Assembly: GCF_018129025.1 (NCBI RefSeq)
Contig: NZ_JAAEDI010000009.1
Span: 124,001-188,000, forward strand
DNA length: 64,000 nt
From: Neoroseomonas terrae
GTDB lineage: Bacteria > Pseudomonadota > Alphaproteobacteria > Acetobacterales > Acetobacteraceae
Direction of reading: 5' to 3'
In this document: positions 1-8,977 of the stretch, one piece after another
How positions within the stretch are numbered: the first letter of the stretch is position 1
How the letters are laid out: every line of letters begins with the position of its first letter
The notes under the pieces: generated by a model
The model's database searches: none
Seen by the model: the letters and a program-made list of their open reading frames with translations, nothing else
What the model was told of the DNA's origin: nothing
Made by a program: the position numbers and the translations under genes

Positions 1-2144
1 CCTGGCACGCCGGGTTCCAGCGGATCGTACCAGGCGCCTGTCGCCATCATGGCAACGCCGCGCATCAGGCCAGGATCGGTGCGCAGGCCACCAAGGCAGG
101 CGCCGCGGTCGTTGAAGACGCGCACGATGTCGCCGGGCGCGATGCCGCGTTCGGCGGCGTCTTCCGGGTTCAGGGTGATGGGCTCGCGGCCCTCGATCTT
201 GTCGGCGGCGGCGACGCGGCCGGGGTCGAGCTGCCCATGCAGCCGCGTCGCGGGCTGAAAGGACAGCAGATGCAGCGGAAAGCGCTGCGCCTGCTCGCCG
301 CCGAGCCATTCGCGCGGTTCGATCCACACCGGATGGCCCGGCGCGTCGTTGTAGCGGAAGGAGGCGATGGTCTCGCTGAAAAGCTCGACCTTGCCGGATG
401 GCGTATCGAGCGGGTGTTCCTCGGGATCGAGGCGGAATTGCGCGAACTGGGTGTACTCCTGACCGTGCGTCGGCGGGTCGGCCTCCCACCAGCCCTTCGC
501 CCAGAAGCTGTCGAAATCCGGCGTGTCGTAGCCAAGGCGCGCGCAATTCTGACGCCATTGCTCGAACAGATGGCGCAGCCAGGCATCCTCGTTGCGCTGC
601 TCCGTGAAGCGGTCGCGGAAGCCGAGTTCCTCGGCGATGTCGGCGAGGATGTCGTGGTCGTTCCGCGCCTGGCCGACCGGATCGATCGCCTTGTGCATGG
701 CGCGCACGAAGCGGTCGCGGCCGCTGCTGGCGATGTCGTTGCGTTCCAGGGTGGTCGTCGCCGGCAGCACGATGTCGGCGTGGCGCGCCGCGGCGGTCCA
801 GTGCTGTTCCTGGATGATGATGGTCTCAGCCTGCGCCCAGGCGCGTAGCATGCGGTTCAGATCCTGGTGGTGATGGAATGGGTTGCCGCCGGCCCACCAG
901 ATGATGCGCGCGTCGGGGTAATTCTGCGTGCGCCCGTTGAAATCATAGGCGCCGCCGGGGTTCTCCAGCATGTCGGTGATGCGCGCGACGGGGATGAAGG
1001 CGCCGGTCGGGTTGCGCGTGGCGGGCATGGAGAAGGACGGCACCTCATGCCGCGGTTCGCCCATGCCGTTCACGCTGCCATAGCCATAGGCGACGCCCTC
1101 GCCCGGCTTGCCGATCTTGCCCAGCATCGCGGCGAGCGCAGCAAGCATCCAATAGGGCTGCTCGCCGTAGTCGGCACGCTGGAGCGACCAGGTCGCGGTC
1201 AGCATCGCGGGGTTATCCGCGAGTTCCAACGCGATGCGGCGGATCGTCGCGGCGGGAATGGTGGTGATGGGCTCGGCCCATTCCGGTGTCTTGGCCACGC
1301 CGTCGCTCTCACCGGCGACGTAGGCACGCAGCTTGTCCCAGCCCACGCAGCGCGTGGCGAGGTAGTCGCGATCCTCCCTGCCCGCCGCGATGATCACATG
1401 GGCCATAGCCAGCAGCATCGCCGTGTCGCTGCCCGGACGGATGGGGACCCATTCCGCACTGCACCAGTCGGGCACGTCGGCGCGGTTGGGGGATATCTGG
1501 ATGAAACGCAGCCCCGCCTCCGCGGCGCGGCGCAGGTTGATCTCGTTGGAATGCACACCCGCCGCGCCCGAGGTGACGAAGCCGTTGCGCAGCGGCAGCC
1601 CGCCCAGGCAGAGCATCACCTTCGAATGCCGCGTGATCGCCGCCCAATCCGTGGTGCGGCCGAGCAGCACCTCGTTCGTGCCGAGGATATGCGGCAGCAG
1701 CGCCTGCGCCGCGGCGTAGGAATAGGCGTTGATCTGCCCGGTATAGCCGCCGCCCAGGCCGAGGAAGCGCTGCAGCTGGCTGCGCGCGTGGTGGAACCGC
1801 CCGGCCGAGGACCAGCCATAGGAACCGCCGAAGATGCTGGTCGGGCCGTGTTCGGCACGAACGCGCCGCGTTTCCTCCGCCACCAGTCGCACCGCACGGT
1901 CCCAGGAGACGGGGATGAAGGGGTCACCGCCACGCAACGCGCCCTTGCGGCGGCCTTCCAGCCAGCCTTTGCGGATATGGGGCCGGTCCACGCGACAGGC
2001 GGCGTGGACGACGTCTGGCACGGCCTCGATCAGGCTGCCCGGGAACGGGTCGCGATGGAATGGCCTGACCCCGACCACGCGCCCATCCCGCACCACGGCA
2101 TCATAGCTGCCCCAATGAGCGGCATGCGGCTTGATCTCGGTCAT
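1..2144 (-). CDS. Molybdopterin-dependent S/N-oxide reductase, BisC/TorZ-like (3' end off window)
   Basis: Read from the minus strand as an uninterrupted frame of about 714 codons that leaves the window at base 1. The start ATG at 2144 has AAGGAG a few bases upstream. The family uses a bis-MGD molybdenum cofactor to reduce S- or N-oxides such as biotin sulfoxide, methionine sulfoxide, DMSO or TMAO. The motif YGWSSAGRF near residue 109 fits the Ser-ligated Mo subgroup, with Ser113 as the expected metal ligand. The C-terminal molybdopterin dinucleotide-binding domain is entered (residues about 640 on) but not completed; roughly 50-60 residues are probably missing. No twin-arginine signal is seen, so it is likely cytoplasmic, as BisC is. 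It diverges from the aminotransferase across about 120 bases. Exact substrate cannot be told from sequence. Confidence 0.88.
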   Translation of the reverse strand, partial: MTEIKPHAAHWGSYDAVVRDGRVVGVRPFHRDPFPGSLIEAVPDVVHAACRVDRPHIRKGWLEGRRKGALRGGDPFIPVSWDRAVRLVAEETRRVRAEHGPTSIFGGSYGWSSAGRFHHARSQLQRFLGLGGGYTGQINAYSYAAAQALLPHILGTNEVLLGRTTDWAAITRHSKVMLCLGGLPLRNGFVTSGAAGVHSNEINLRRAAEAGLRFIQISPNRADVPDWCSAEWVPIRPGSDTAMLLAMAHVIIAAGREDRDYLATRCVGWDKLRAYVAGESDGVAKTPEWAEPITTIPAATIRRIALELADNPAMLTATWSLQRADYGEQPYWMLAALAAMLGKIGKPGEGVAYGYGSVNGMGEPRHEVPSFSMPATRNPTGAFIPVARITDMLENPGGAYDFNGRTQNYPDARIIWWAGGNPFHHHQDLNRMLRAWAQAETIIIQEQHWTAAARHADIVLPATTTLERNDIASSGRDRFVRAMHKAIDPVGQARNDHDILADIAEELGFRDRFTEQRNEDAWLRHLFEQWRQNCARLGYDTPDFDSFWAKGWWEADPPTHGQEYTQFAQFRLDPEEHPLDTPSGKVELFSETIASFRYNDAPGHPVWIEPREWLGGEQAQRFPLHLLSFQPATRLHGQLDPGRVAAADKIEGREPITLNPEDAAERGIAPGDIVRVFNDRGACLGGLRTDPGLMRGVAMMATGAWYDPLEPGVP

Positions 2145-2264
2145 GGTTGGCTCCTTCGCGCGGCAAAGTGGCGCGCGGATGGCCGTGCCGCAACCGCGCC
2201 CCTTGGGGCGGGGCGCGTCCGGGCCTAAGGTGCGCCCTTCTTTCGCCCGGAGAAGGCCCTTCCC

Positions 2265-3668
2265 ATGACCCCGCCGCGCAATTCGAATGCCGCTCGCGAC
2301 ATCGCGAACGTGCTGCACCCCTACACGGACGCGAAGGCGTTCCAGCAGACCGGCCCGCTGGTCATCACCCGCGGCAAGGGCGTGAAGATCTACGACGACC
2401 AGGGCAAGGAATACATCGAGGCGCTGGCCGGGCTGTGGTGCGCCTCGCTCGGCTTCGACAATGAGCGCCTGGTGAATGCGGCGACCGAGCAGATGCGGAA
2501 GCTGCCCTTCTACCATTCCTTCACGGCGAAGTCGCACGAGCCGATGATCGATCTGGCGGAGATGCTGATCGAGCGCGCGCCGTCGAAGATGAGCAAGGTC
2601 TTCTTCGGCAATTCGGGGTCCGAGGCGAATGACTCCGCGCTGAAGATGATCTGGTACATGAACAACGCCATGGGCAAGCCGAACAAGAAGAAGGTGTTCG
2701 CGCGGCTGAAGGCGTATCACGGCATCACGCTGGCCGCAGCGTCGCTCACCGGCCTGCCGGCGAACCACAAGCTGTTCGACGCGCCGATCGCCAATGGCCG
2801 CTTCATCCATGTCGGCACGCCGCACCACTACCACGAGGCGAAGCCGGGCGAGTCCGAGGAAGACTTCGCGACCCGCCTTGCCGAGGAGCTGGAAGCCAAG
2901 ATCATCGCCGAGGGTGGCGCGGACGAATGCGCCGCCTTCTGGGCCGAGCCCGTCATGGGCGCCGGTGGCGTGCTGGTTCCGCCGAAGACCTATTTCGAGA
3001 AGGTCCAGGCGGTGCTGAAGAAGTACGACATGCTGTTCGTCGCGGACGAGGTGATCTGCGGCTTCGGGCGCACCGGCAGCTACTGGGGCTCGCAGACCTT
3101 CAACATCCAGCCCGACGTGCTGGTCTGCGCGAAGGCGCTGTCCTCCTCCTACCTGCCGATCTCGGCGGTGATGGTGAATGAGCAGGTGTTCCAGGGCATC
3201 GCCGAAGGCTCCTCCACCGTCGGCACCTGGGGCCACGGCTTCACCTATTCCGGCCACCCCGTCGCCGCCGCCGTCGCGATCGAGACGCTGAAGATCTACG
3301 ACGAGACGAAGATCGTCGATCACGTCGCCGAAGTCGGTGCCCACATGCAGGCGGAACTGCGCAAGCGGTTCTCCGACCACCCGATCGTCGGCGAAGTGCG
3401 CGGCGTCGGGCTGATCGGCGCGATCGAACTCTCCGCCGACAAGGCCGCAAAGAAGCCCTTCGACCCGGCGAAGAAGGCTGGCCCGCGGCTGTGCAAGCTC
3501 GGTGAGGAGAACGGCGTGATCCTGCGCGCAATGGCCAATGACAGCATGGGCTTCTCACCGCCGCTGGTGATCACCAAGGCGGAAGTGACGGAGATGCTGG
3601 ATCGCGTGGCGAAGTCGCTCGACGCGCTGGCGGTGGAGCTGCGGCGGGAGAGCATCGCCGCGGTGTGA
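2265..3668 (+). CDS. Class III omega-amino acid:pyruvate-type aminotransferase
   Basis: 467 residues, the usual length for the PLP-dependent class III (fold type I) aminotransferases. These move an amino group from an omega-amino acid or amine to pyruvate or another oxo acid. Visible hallmarks are the N-terminal motif GKGVKIYDDQGKEYIEALAG, the cofactor phosphate-binding stretch FGNSGSEANDSALKM (about residue 112), the Asp of FVADEVICGFGRTG, and the Schiff-base lysine in VCAKALSSSYLP (about residue 288). The overall pattern is closest to the omega-amino acid/putrescine-pyruvate group rather than to ornithine or GABA enzymes, but the amine donor is not determined. It stands alone, followed by paired hairpin repeats, and diverges from the molybdoenzyme gene. 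Confidence 0.9.
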   Translation: MTPPRNSNAARDIANVLHPYTDAKAFQQTGPLVITRGKGVKIYDDQGKEYIEALAGLWCASLGFDNERLVNAATEQMRKLPFYHSFTAKSHEPMIDLAEMLIERAPSKMSKVFFGNSGSEANDSALKMIWYMNNAMGKPNKKKVFARLKAYHGITLAAASLTGLPANHKLFDAPIANGRFIHVGTPHHYHEAKPGESEEDFATRLAEELEAKIIAEGGADECAAFWAEPVMGAGGVLVPPKTYFEKVQAVLKKYDMLFVADEVICGFGRTGSYWGSQTFNIQPDVLVCAKALSSSYLPISAVMVNEQVFQGIAEGSSTVGTWGHGFTYSGHPVAAAVAIETLKIYDETKIVDHVAEVGAHMQAELRKRFSDHPIVGEVRGVGLIGAIELSADKAAKKPFDPAKKAGPRLCKLGEENGVILRAMANDSMGFSPPLVITKAEVTEMLDRVAKSLDALAVELRRESIAAV

Positions 3669-3677
3669 CGGGTGCCA

Positions 3678-3731
3678 TTGGAGAGGGGCGCCGCCCTTCT
3701 CCAAGCCTCAAGGCCCGCGGCCTTTGGAAAT
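3678..3731 (-). repeat. Composite two-hairpin repeat, degenerate inverted copy
   Basis: Ten bases after the aminotransferase stop. Read on the minus strand it carries module 1 (CAAAGGCC-type stem) and then module 2 (GGAGGGGC-type stem), the same order as the better copies elsewhere. The first module is decayed (AAGGCCCGCGGCCTTTGG on the plus strand). It faces the next copy, so the pair could form a larger inverted structure. Confidence 0.6.
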
Positions 3732-3826
3732 CGTTCCTGCTGCCCGGGCGCCGCGGTCCCATCGCCCAGTGCGTCATGATGCGCGACGTCGACGTCCGCG
3801 CGCATCGGGCATCCGGCGCCAAGTCA

Positions 3827-3885
3827 AGGTTTCCAAAGGCCCTTCGGCCTTTGGCGGGGTGGTCCGGAGGGGCAGAGCCCCTCCG
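3827..3885 (+). repeat. Composite two-hairpin repeat, copy A
   Basis: Module 1 is a 9-bp perfect stem, CCAAAGGCC and GGCCTTTGG around CTTC. The linker contains GGGGTGG. Module 2 is an 8-bp perfect stem, GGAGGGGC and GCCCCTCC around AGA. It sits between the aminotransferase and the O-antigen-ligase-like gene. The same layout recurs at 29651, 29815, 39553, 42633 and 42788. It may act as a terminator or mRNA-end stabiliser, since it lies at gene ends, but there is no T tract. Confidence 0.8.
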
Positions 3886-3914
3886 TCCGCGCCAGTGATC
3901 ATTCGGAACCATCC

Positions 3915-5135
3915 GTGCCCGCCACCTCCCCCGCCCTGCCCATCGCCGTCGCCCTCGCCATCGCGCCTTTCGCCGCCGTACTGCAATCGCGCGCCATGGC
4001 GCCGATCGCGCTGGTGTCGATGCTGCTCTGCGTCCTGTCCGCCTGGCGGCGCGACCGGGCAGTGCCGCGCCCTGCCGGCGCGGCGGTCGGCATGGCGTTG
4101 GCCCTCGGGCTGTGGGCCGCGTTCAGCGCGGCCTGGGCAATCGAGCCGGGGCGCGCGCTGACCACAAGCCTGTCGCTTCTCGCCATGGTGATCCTAGGTT
4201 CCATGGCCGCGGCCGCCGCGACCGGCAGCGATGCGCCTGGGCGCAAGCAGCTCGTGATCCTGCTGGCCGTGGGATTGCTGCTGGGCCTTGCCACGGCCGG
4301 CTTTGACAGCATGAGCGGCAACGCGATCCGCGCCGCGGTGCGCGGGCTGCGGGAAGTGCCCGCGACGCTCGCCTTCGGCCTGAAGCCGGCCGGATCGGTG
4401 ATGGCGCTTCTGCTGCCGCTGGCGGTCGCGCTGCCCTGGCCGATGTCCTCGCGCATCGCCTTCGTCCTGGCGGGGGCCGTCATGCTGATCGCGCTTCCCG
4501 GCGATACGGCAAAGATCGCGGCCATACTCGGCTTGCTGGCGGCCGGGGCGGCCGCACTCGCCCCGCGGGCCGTGCCGCGACTAATCGGCGCCGGGCTCGC
4601 GGGGCTGATCCTGGTGATGCCGCTTCTGGTCGCAGCCGTCCCGACCCTGCCGGTGGAGCGCCTGCCGACCTCCGCCCTGCATCGCATGCTGATCTGGGAT
4701 TTCACCGCAGCACGGATCGCCGAGCGCCCGTTGATCGGCTGGGGCATGGAAGCCAGCCGGGAGATCCCTGGCGGTCGGGAACAGCCGGGTGCGGAGGCGC
4801 TCGACCGCATGCGCGTGACCGATCCGGCGCAGCGGCGCTGGTTCAGTGAACCGCATGTGCACATCCTACCGCTGCATCCGCACAATGGGGCGCTGCAACT
4901 CTGGCTAGAGCTCGGCGCGATCGGTGCGGCGCTTGCGGCGCTCCTCGCCTGGTTCCTCGGCGTGGCGGCTTCCCGAGCGCCGTCGCCGGCGGCCGCGACC
5001 GGGGCGCTGACTTCCGCCGCCATCACGGCGATGCTGTCCTTCGGCGCGTGGCAGGCCTGGTGGGTGGCGGCGATGCTGCTGGCGGCCGTCGCGGCCTGCG
5101 CTCTGCCGCACCGTCGCTCGCCCGAGGCGGTCTGA
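3915..5135 (+). CDS. O-antigen ligase family membrane protein (WaaL/Wzy-like)
   Basis: 406 residues of almost continuous hydrophobic helices, about ten, with a large polar loop before the last ones. That loop contains HPHNGALQLWLELG (His321, His323), the signature of the O-antigen ligase/polymerase superfamily, which transfers undecaprenyl-linked glycan to lipid A core, to protein or to a growing chain. It acts in the inner membrane facing the periplasm. The GTG at 3915 is chosen because it keeps the first membrane segment; the next in-frame ATG at 3996 would remove it. Whether it is ligase, polymerase or protein O-oligosaccharyltransferase cannot be decided. Its position at the edge of the glycan island supports a role in surface polysaccharide assembly. 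Confidence 0.8.
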   Translation: MPATSPALPIAVALAIAPFAAVLQSRAMAPIALVSMLLCVLSAWRRDRAVPRPAGAAVGMALALGLWAAFSAAWAIEPGRALTTSLSLLAMVILGSMAAAAATGSDAPGRKQLVILLAVGLLLGLATAGFDSMSGNAIRAAVRGLREVPATLAFGLKPAGSVMALLLPLAVALPWPMSSRIAFVLAGAVMLIALPGDTAKIAAILGLLAAGAAALAPRAVPRLIGAGLAGLILVMPLLVAAVPTLPVERLPTSALHRMLIWDFTAARIAERPLIGWGMEASREIPGGREQPGAEALDRMRVTDPAQRRWFSEPHVHILPLHPHNGALQLWLELGAIGAALAALLAWFLGVAASRAPSPAAATGALTSAAITAMLSFGAWQAWWVAAMLLAAVAACALPHRRSPEAV

Positions 5136-5143
5136 CTATCCGG

Positions 5144-5515
5144 CTAGTTCGAGCTGCGTAGATCGGAGGGGCGCCGCCCCCTCATAGTCCCCTTAACCGA
5201 ACCGGTGGATACGGCGTTGATGAGACTGCGGCTGGTCTCATCGGCGCCGTTCGCGAAGGCCCCGCCGGCCTGGAGCATGGCCATGAGGTGCCGGACCAGC
5301 TCGATGCCGGGCGGGTCGTCCGGCCCGTCGCCAGGGGTGAGGATGACCTTGTCGATCAGGGCCCGGGCGGCTTCCAGGACCTCGGTGCCCTTGCCGGCCT
5401 GTAGCCCCGACTGGAGCTGGGCGACCTTCGCGGCGTACACCTGCGCGAGGTTCGGCATCAGGGCCGGCGGCGAGGCCGGCTCAGCGGACGCCAGCGCCGC
5501 CAATTCGTCGCGGCG
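5144..5515 (-). pseudogene. C-terminal remnant of a large serine recombinase
   Basis: About 123 codons read like the tail of large serine site-specific recombinases: PNLAQVYAAKVAQLQSGL, then ARALIDKVILTPGDG and IELVRHLMAMLQAG. The catalytic resolvase domain, which should lie upstream, is absent. At 5515 the frame runs straight into a fragment of a different transposase. The last 40 or so residues do not match what I expect of the family and may be read-through into other sequence. A GATGAGAC/GTCTCATC inverted repeat lies within it at 5219-5242. It is a relic of mobile DNA and almost certainly not functional. Confidence 0.65.
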
Positions 5516-6146
5516 ATCCGGCCAAGCCAGCCGCGCACCTCCTTCGCCACGAACTCCGGCCCATTGTCGGAGCGGATATGCCGAGGCGGCGCGCCAAGTC
5601 ATTGCGAGGTCGACGTGCGAAGAAGCGATCGCCGGCGGTGACGAAATCACGCAGCCATGTCCTGAGCGCAAACCGCGCCGTGCCGGGCAACGACGGCAGG
5701 ACCAAGTCGATAGAGAGAAAGAGCAGAAGGAAGAAGCGCTCGTCGATCGGATTTCCCGTAGGCCGATACGCTGCCAACCAAGCCAGCAGGATATCGGAGA
5801 TCTTCGCAAGCGCCGGTCGTCGCAGACCGTCCGGACCGAGCCGGGCCGCAAGGGCCAGGTTCAGGAGCATCGGGAAACTCGCCTTCACCTGACCGGCGGC
5901 CCGGCGGGCAGGATCACTGTTGAGCCTGCCTTCCAGGCGAAGTTGGCGCGCGGGCAGGATAGTCTGCCGCAGCGCCCCGGCTCCTGCGGCGATCGCTTCC
6001 TCCACGATTGGCGGCAACGGATGGGGCGTCGCCGTTCGCAGCAACGGTCCCCAGGCGAGGCGGAAGGTCCCGTGCAGCGCGCACGCCTCGGTGGTTTGGC
6101 CACGGAGGCCGACACGCCCCAGCCACGCCAGCAATGCCCGCTTCAT
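5481..6146 (-). CDS. Unrecognised helical protein, probably truncated by the IS debris
   Basis: An open frame of 221 codons. Its first 190 residues are leucine/alanine-rich and predicted helical (for example DERFFLLLFLSIDLVLPSLP and RFALRTWLRDFVTAGDRFFA). The last 30 residues are frame-shifted readings of the IS3 and recombinase fragments, so the original C-terminus is gone from about 5590 on. The segment faintly resembles the helical toroid of alginate-lyase/heparinase-type proteins, but I cannot support that assignment. It may be the surviving N-terminal part of a glycan gene cut by the mobile-element insertion. No convincing ribosome-binding site was found for the ATG at 6146. Confidence 0.35.
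   Translation of the reverse strand: MKRALLAWLGRVGLRGQTTEACALHGTFRLAWGPLLRTATPHPLPPIVEEAIAAGAGALRQTILPARQLRLEGRLNSDPARRAAGQVKASFPMLLNLALAARLGPDGLRRPALAKISDILLAWLAAYRPTGNPIDERFFLLLFLSIDLVLPSLPGTARFALRTWLRDFVTAGDRFFARRPRNDLARRLGISAPTMGRSSWRRRCAAGLAGSPRRIGGAGVR
5515..5598 (-). pseudogene. Fragment of an IS3-family transposase catalytic core
   Basis: In the frame starting at 5598 the minus strand encodes PRHIRSDNGPEFVAKEVRGW and continues LGRIAAT. This is the conserved DDE integrase-core segment of IS3-type transposases, containing the second catalytic Asp in SDNGPEF. The frame is closed upstream by a TGA at 5599-5601 and reaches a stop at 5458 after entering the recombinase remnant. About 28 recognisable residues survive of an approximately 280-residue protein, so this is debris from insertion and deletion. 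Confidence 0.72.
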
Positions 6147-6384
6147 CGGTTACGACCCATCAATGGCCGGATGCAGAGTAGGAGGGCCGGGTCGTGCCCC
6201 GGGCGAAAGCGCGGCCTTTCGTGGTGGTCGGACCGGCGTCCTGTCCGGCTCGGCATCCATCGGCTCGAGAAAGCCGACGGACGGGTGATCGCGAGCGTGC
6301 CACAAGCCTTGGGCAGTCTGGCCGACAGGATCCGGCCCTTCTCGGAACGCCGCCTTCGGTGGAACGCTCACACCACGGTGTGGC
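6147..6384. other. Intergenic stretch without recognisable gene
   Basis: Between the truncated helical frame and the beta-helix/methyltransferase stop. Short minus-strand frames here lack any family signature. Nothing recognisable was found. Confidence 0.5.
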
Positions 6385-8322
6385 TCACGAAGCCGCAGGC
6401 TCCTCATCCGGCCGGACCGAGACGAAGGTGACACCAGCGACGTGACGATCCTCGCCCACCACATGCCGCACGGCCCGGGTTGGCAGGCCGATCCCGGCCA
6501 ACAGACGGCCAATGTCACGGCCGAAATCGGTGTAGACGAGGGACAGCCCATCGGACCCGGAGCCGTGATAGATGGGCTCCAGCAGCATGCGATCTTCACG
6601 CCCGCTGGTGTCGACGCGGGCGCGCGTTTCAGCGGGCGGCGGCAGGCCGATCGGCACCGTCCAGAGATGCGTCCCCCCCGGCCTGAGGATGCGGCGGATT
6701 TCCGCGAAGGCCACGAAGGGCTTCCTCACATGCTCGAAAATGTCTGACGTCACGATGAAGTCGAAGCTGGCATCCGGGAACGTCGTGCCCATGAGATCCT
6801 GGCAGACATGGCCGTCGGCGCGCAGCGTGCCGCTCGGAAGGTTAGGCTGGTAGATTGATTGCACATATCGGCCGGCCTGGCTGAGCCACGGGCGGAGCGG
6901 CCCACTGGTTCCGGGCTCGTAGATCGCGAGCCCGGAGAGGGCACCACTCGCCGCAAGGTCAGCGAGAGTTGCATACCGGCCTGCATCGACGAGCCCGCAG
7001 ATCACCTCTGCCTGACCGCGGTACCGCAACGTCGCCCGGCAGGCGCCACACGCCAGGGTTTCACGCTCACTCCTGTGCGTGCGACGGAAGCGGCCCACCC
7101 AGCCGCAAAGGCTGCAGCGGCCGTCCTGCTCATAGGTGAGAAAGTCGGGCTCGACCTCATCCTGCAGTCGCTGCCGCAGCGCCCGCGGCAGACATGTCGC
7201 CGGCCGGACGTTCTGCTCGAAAACGTCGCGTCGCATGCGGATCGCATTGCCGTACGATGGTTCGTTGTGCCCTACGACGAGGCCGGTCGGAGGCGGTGCG
7301 GATTCGTCTGCATTAAGGCTGGCCAATACGACAGTCGAGCGGCGCAGGCCAAAGCCGCCGTTGATCCTCACGGCCGGCATCGCGTCGACGTCCGGCATGG
7401 CGAGATGCAGCGTGACATCCTCGGCATTCGACAAAAGCACGCCGACATCCGACCAGTCGTGTCCGTGAATGCGTGCGGAAAGCCCGGAGGCCGGTGCATC
7501 GCGCCGCCCGAGCACAGACAGGGCGCGCTGCATGCCCCGCGCGCGCAGTCCCACGATGCCGGCCACGGGGCCGGGCTGACCCTCCGCCTCCTCGATGGCG
7601 ACGGCACTCCCCGAAACACCCGCAATCTCGGCCTCGACCTGGAAGCTTCGGCAGTCGATCAGGCGGATGGCGGAAGCGGCGGCCCGTTGGCCGAGGTCCT
7701 GGCCACGCAGCGAGAGGTTGAGCCCCGTGCAGCCCAAGGCGACCACCGCTTCCTGCCCCAGGTCCTGTGCGACAAGCTCATGCACGGATGTGTCGTGGCA
7801 ATGCTCAAGTCGCAAACCGCTTCCCTGCGCACCGAGCAGCGTGAGCGAGAGCAGGCGGCACGCATCCGCAGCCACCCGCAGCAGTGCGATGGCCCGGTGG
7901 CCGCGGGCCGTGAAAGCCAGATGCTCAAGCCTGCAGCCGTTGCTCGTAACGGATAGATCGCAGCGGCCGTCAGCGAAGATGAGAAGCGGCGGATCATTTT
8001 GGTTGCAGCCGCGTAGCGTCAGTTGTCGGGCGACGGCAAGGCTCTCCGTGATCCGGTAGACAGGCGCAGCGAGGCCGATCTCGGCACCGTCCGGCGCCGT
8101 GCGAAGTGCCGCGGCGAGTTCTTCGAACGACGAGACGGTCAGCAAGGCCTGGTCCTCCGCGAGCGTCAGCGGGCGTCGGCCGCCGAGTATCCGGCGGGGA
8201 CCTGTCGCGCTCGCCGCGCGCCGGTTGTCATGCCGGCTGCCACTGCGCCGGCGTTTCCAGCCGGTTTCGCGCACCCGCCGCCGGGCACGGCATCGTTCGG
8301 CCAAGCGCCTGCCGTGCGACAC
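6385..8322 (-). CDS. Parallel beta-helix / zinc-ribbon / SAM methyltransferase fusion
   Basis: 645 codons. Residues about 65-350 are short repeating strands typical of right-handed beta-helix (pectate-lyase-like) proteins, such as LLSLTLLGAQGSGLRLEHC and VGVLLSNAEDVTLHLAMPDV. Residues about 395-435 hold CSLC and CGAC knuckles, a four-cysteine zinc ribbon. From about 450 to the end lies a class I SAM methyltransferase with SFDFIVTSDIFEHVRKP and RRILRPGG. The zinc ribbon plus methyltransferase is a pairing seen in glycan-modifying methylases. The attached beta-helix is unusual and might bind or process polysaccharide. The arginine-rich first 50 residues look non-coding, so the true start may lie nearer 8150, but no clear alternative with a good Shine-Dalgarno sequence was found. 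No export signal is visible. Confidence 0.75.
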   Translation of the reverse strand: MSHGRRLAERCRARRRVRETGWKRRRSGSRHDNRRAASATGPRRILGGRRPLTLAEDQALLTVSSFEELAAALRTAPDGAEIGLAAPVYRITESLAVARQLTLRGCNQNDPPLLIFADGRCDLSVTSNGCRLEHLAFTARGHRAIALLRVAADACRLLSLTLLGAQGSGLRLEHCHDTSVHELVAQDLGQEAVVALGCTGLNLSLRGQDLGQRAAASAIRLIDCRSFQVEAEIAGVSGSAVAIEEAEGQPGPVAGIVGLRARGMQRALSVLGRRDAPASGLSARIHGHDWSDVGVLLSNAEDVTLHLAMPDVDAMPAVRINGGFGLRRSTVVLASLNADESAPPPTGLVVGHNEPSYGNAIRMRRDVFEQNVRPATCLPRALRQRLQDEVEPDFLTYEQDGRCSLCGWVGRFRRTHRSERETLACGACRATLRYRGQAEVICGLVDAGRYATLADLAASGALSGLAIYEPGTSGPLRPWLSQAGRYVQSIYQPNLPSGTLRADGHVCQDLMGTTFPDASFDFIVTSDIFEHVRKPFVAFAEIRRILRPGGTHLWTVPIGLPPPAETRARVDTSGREDRMLLEPIYHGSGSDGLSLVYTDFGRDIGRLLAGIGLPTRAVRHVVGEDRHVAGVTFVSVRPDEEPAAS

Positions 8323-8977
8323 CGCTTCGACATCATGCGCGGCGTGGTGTGCGACGGACGCGCGCTACGCCAGTCGGCCATGACGGCGCGGCGGCCGGCG
8401 ATCGAGCGCCAGGTGCCGTTCATTGTGCACCAAGCTTCCGCCGCGTCGTGGCTACAGTTCGAGCGCATCGAATCTCGTCCAACCGGGGTCACTCCAGTCA
8501 TTCAGCAGAAGGCCTTCTGCTTGTGTCAGCCATTCTGAGCAAGCGGGCATTGTCCGTCGCTCGAAACAATCTCGGGTGGCGATGGAAGCGAGGCGGAACC
8601 GCGAGCCACATGCGAGGGTCAAAGGTGGCGTGGAAACAAATTTGTGCCCCTTGATCCGCCGACCATGCCGAGTTGCCTGCCTCCCCAGCATCGCTCCGAT
8701 CCATCGCATCATCACAGGCCCGTGAGTGCCAGGACCGCTTTCTCACCTGCGTAGATCGCGTGTTTCGGTGTCCCGGTCGCATTTCGATCCGATGGAAGTC
8801 GCCCGACCATGCGCATCGACGCCTTTCCCCTTCTCAAAACGGTGTGCGGTGGCAGCCGGCGTATGACCACCGCGTGGCAGATCAAGGCAGCCACTATCGC
8901 CGGAAGCAGCGTTGCGCCAATTGACAATCACCCGCAGGCCGGATTGCTCTGGCACGAGACCGAAGGAGTTGGTTGGC
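8323..8977. other. Long intergenic region, no recognisable gene
   Basis: About 650 bases between two divergent genes. Base composition is a little more AT-rich than the neighbours. Several short open frames on both strands lack start signals and family features. It should contain the promoters for both flanking transcripts, but I could not place them convincingly. Confidence 0.5.

Noticed and set aside
867..2228. Long plus-strand open frame of 453 codons at the left end
   Set aside because: It lies antisense to the molybdoenzyme, whose motifs are clear. Its composition is that of a GC-rich shadow frame.
5205..6431. Plus-strand frame of 408 codons
   Set aside because: It is antisense to recognisable recombinase and IS3 remnants and matches no family.
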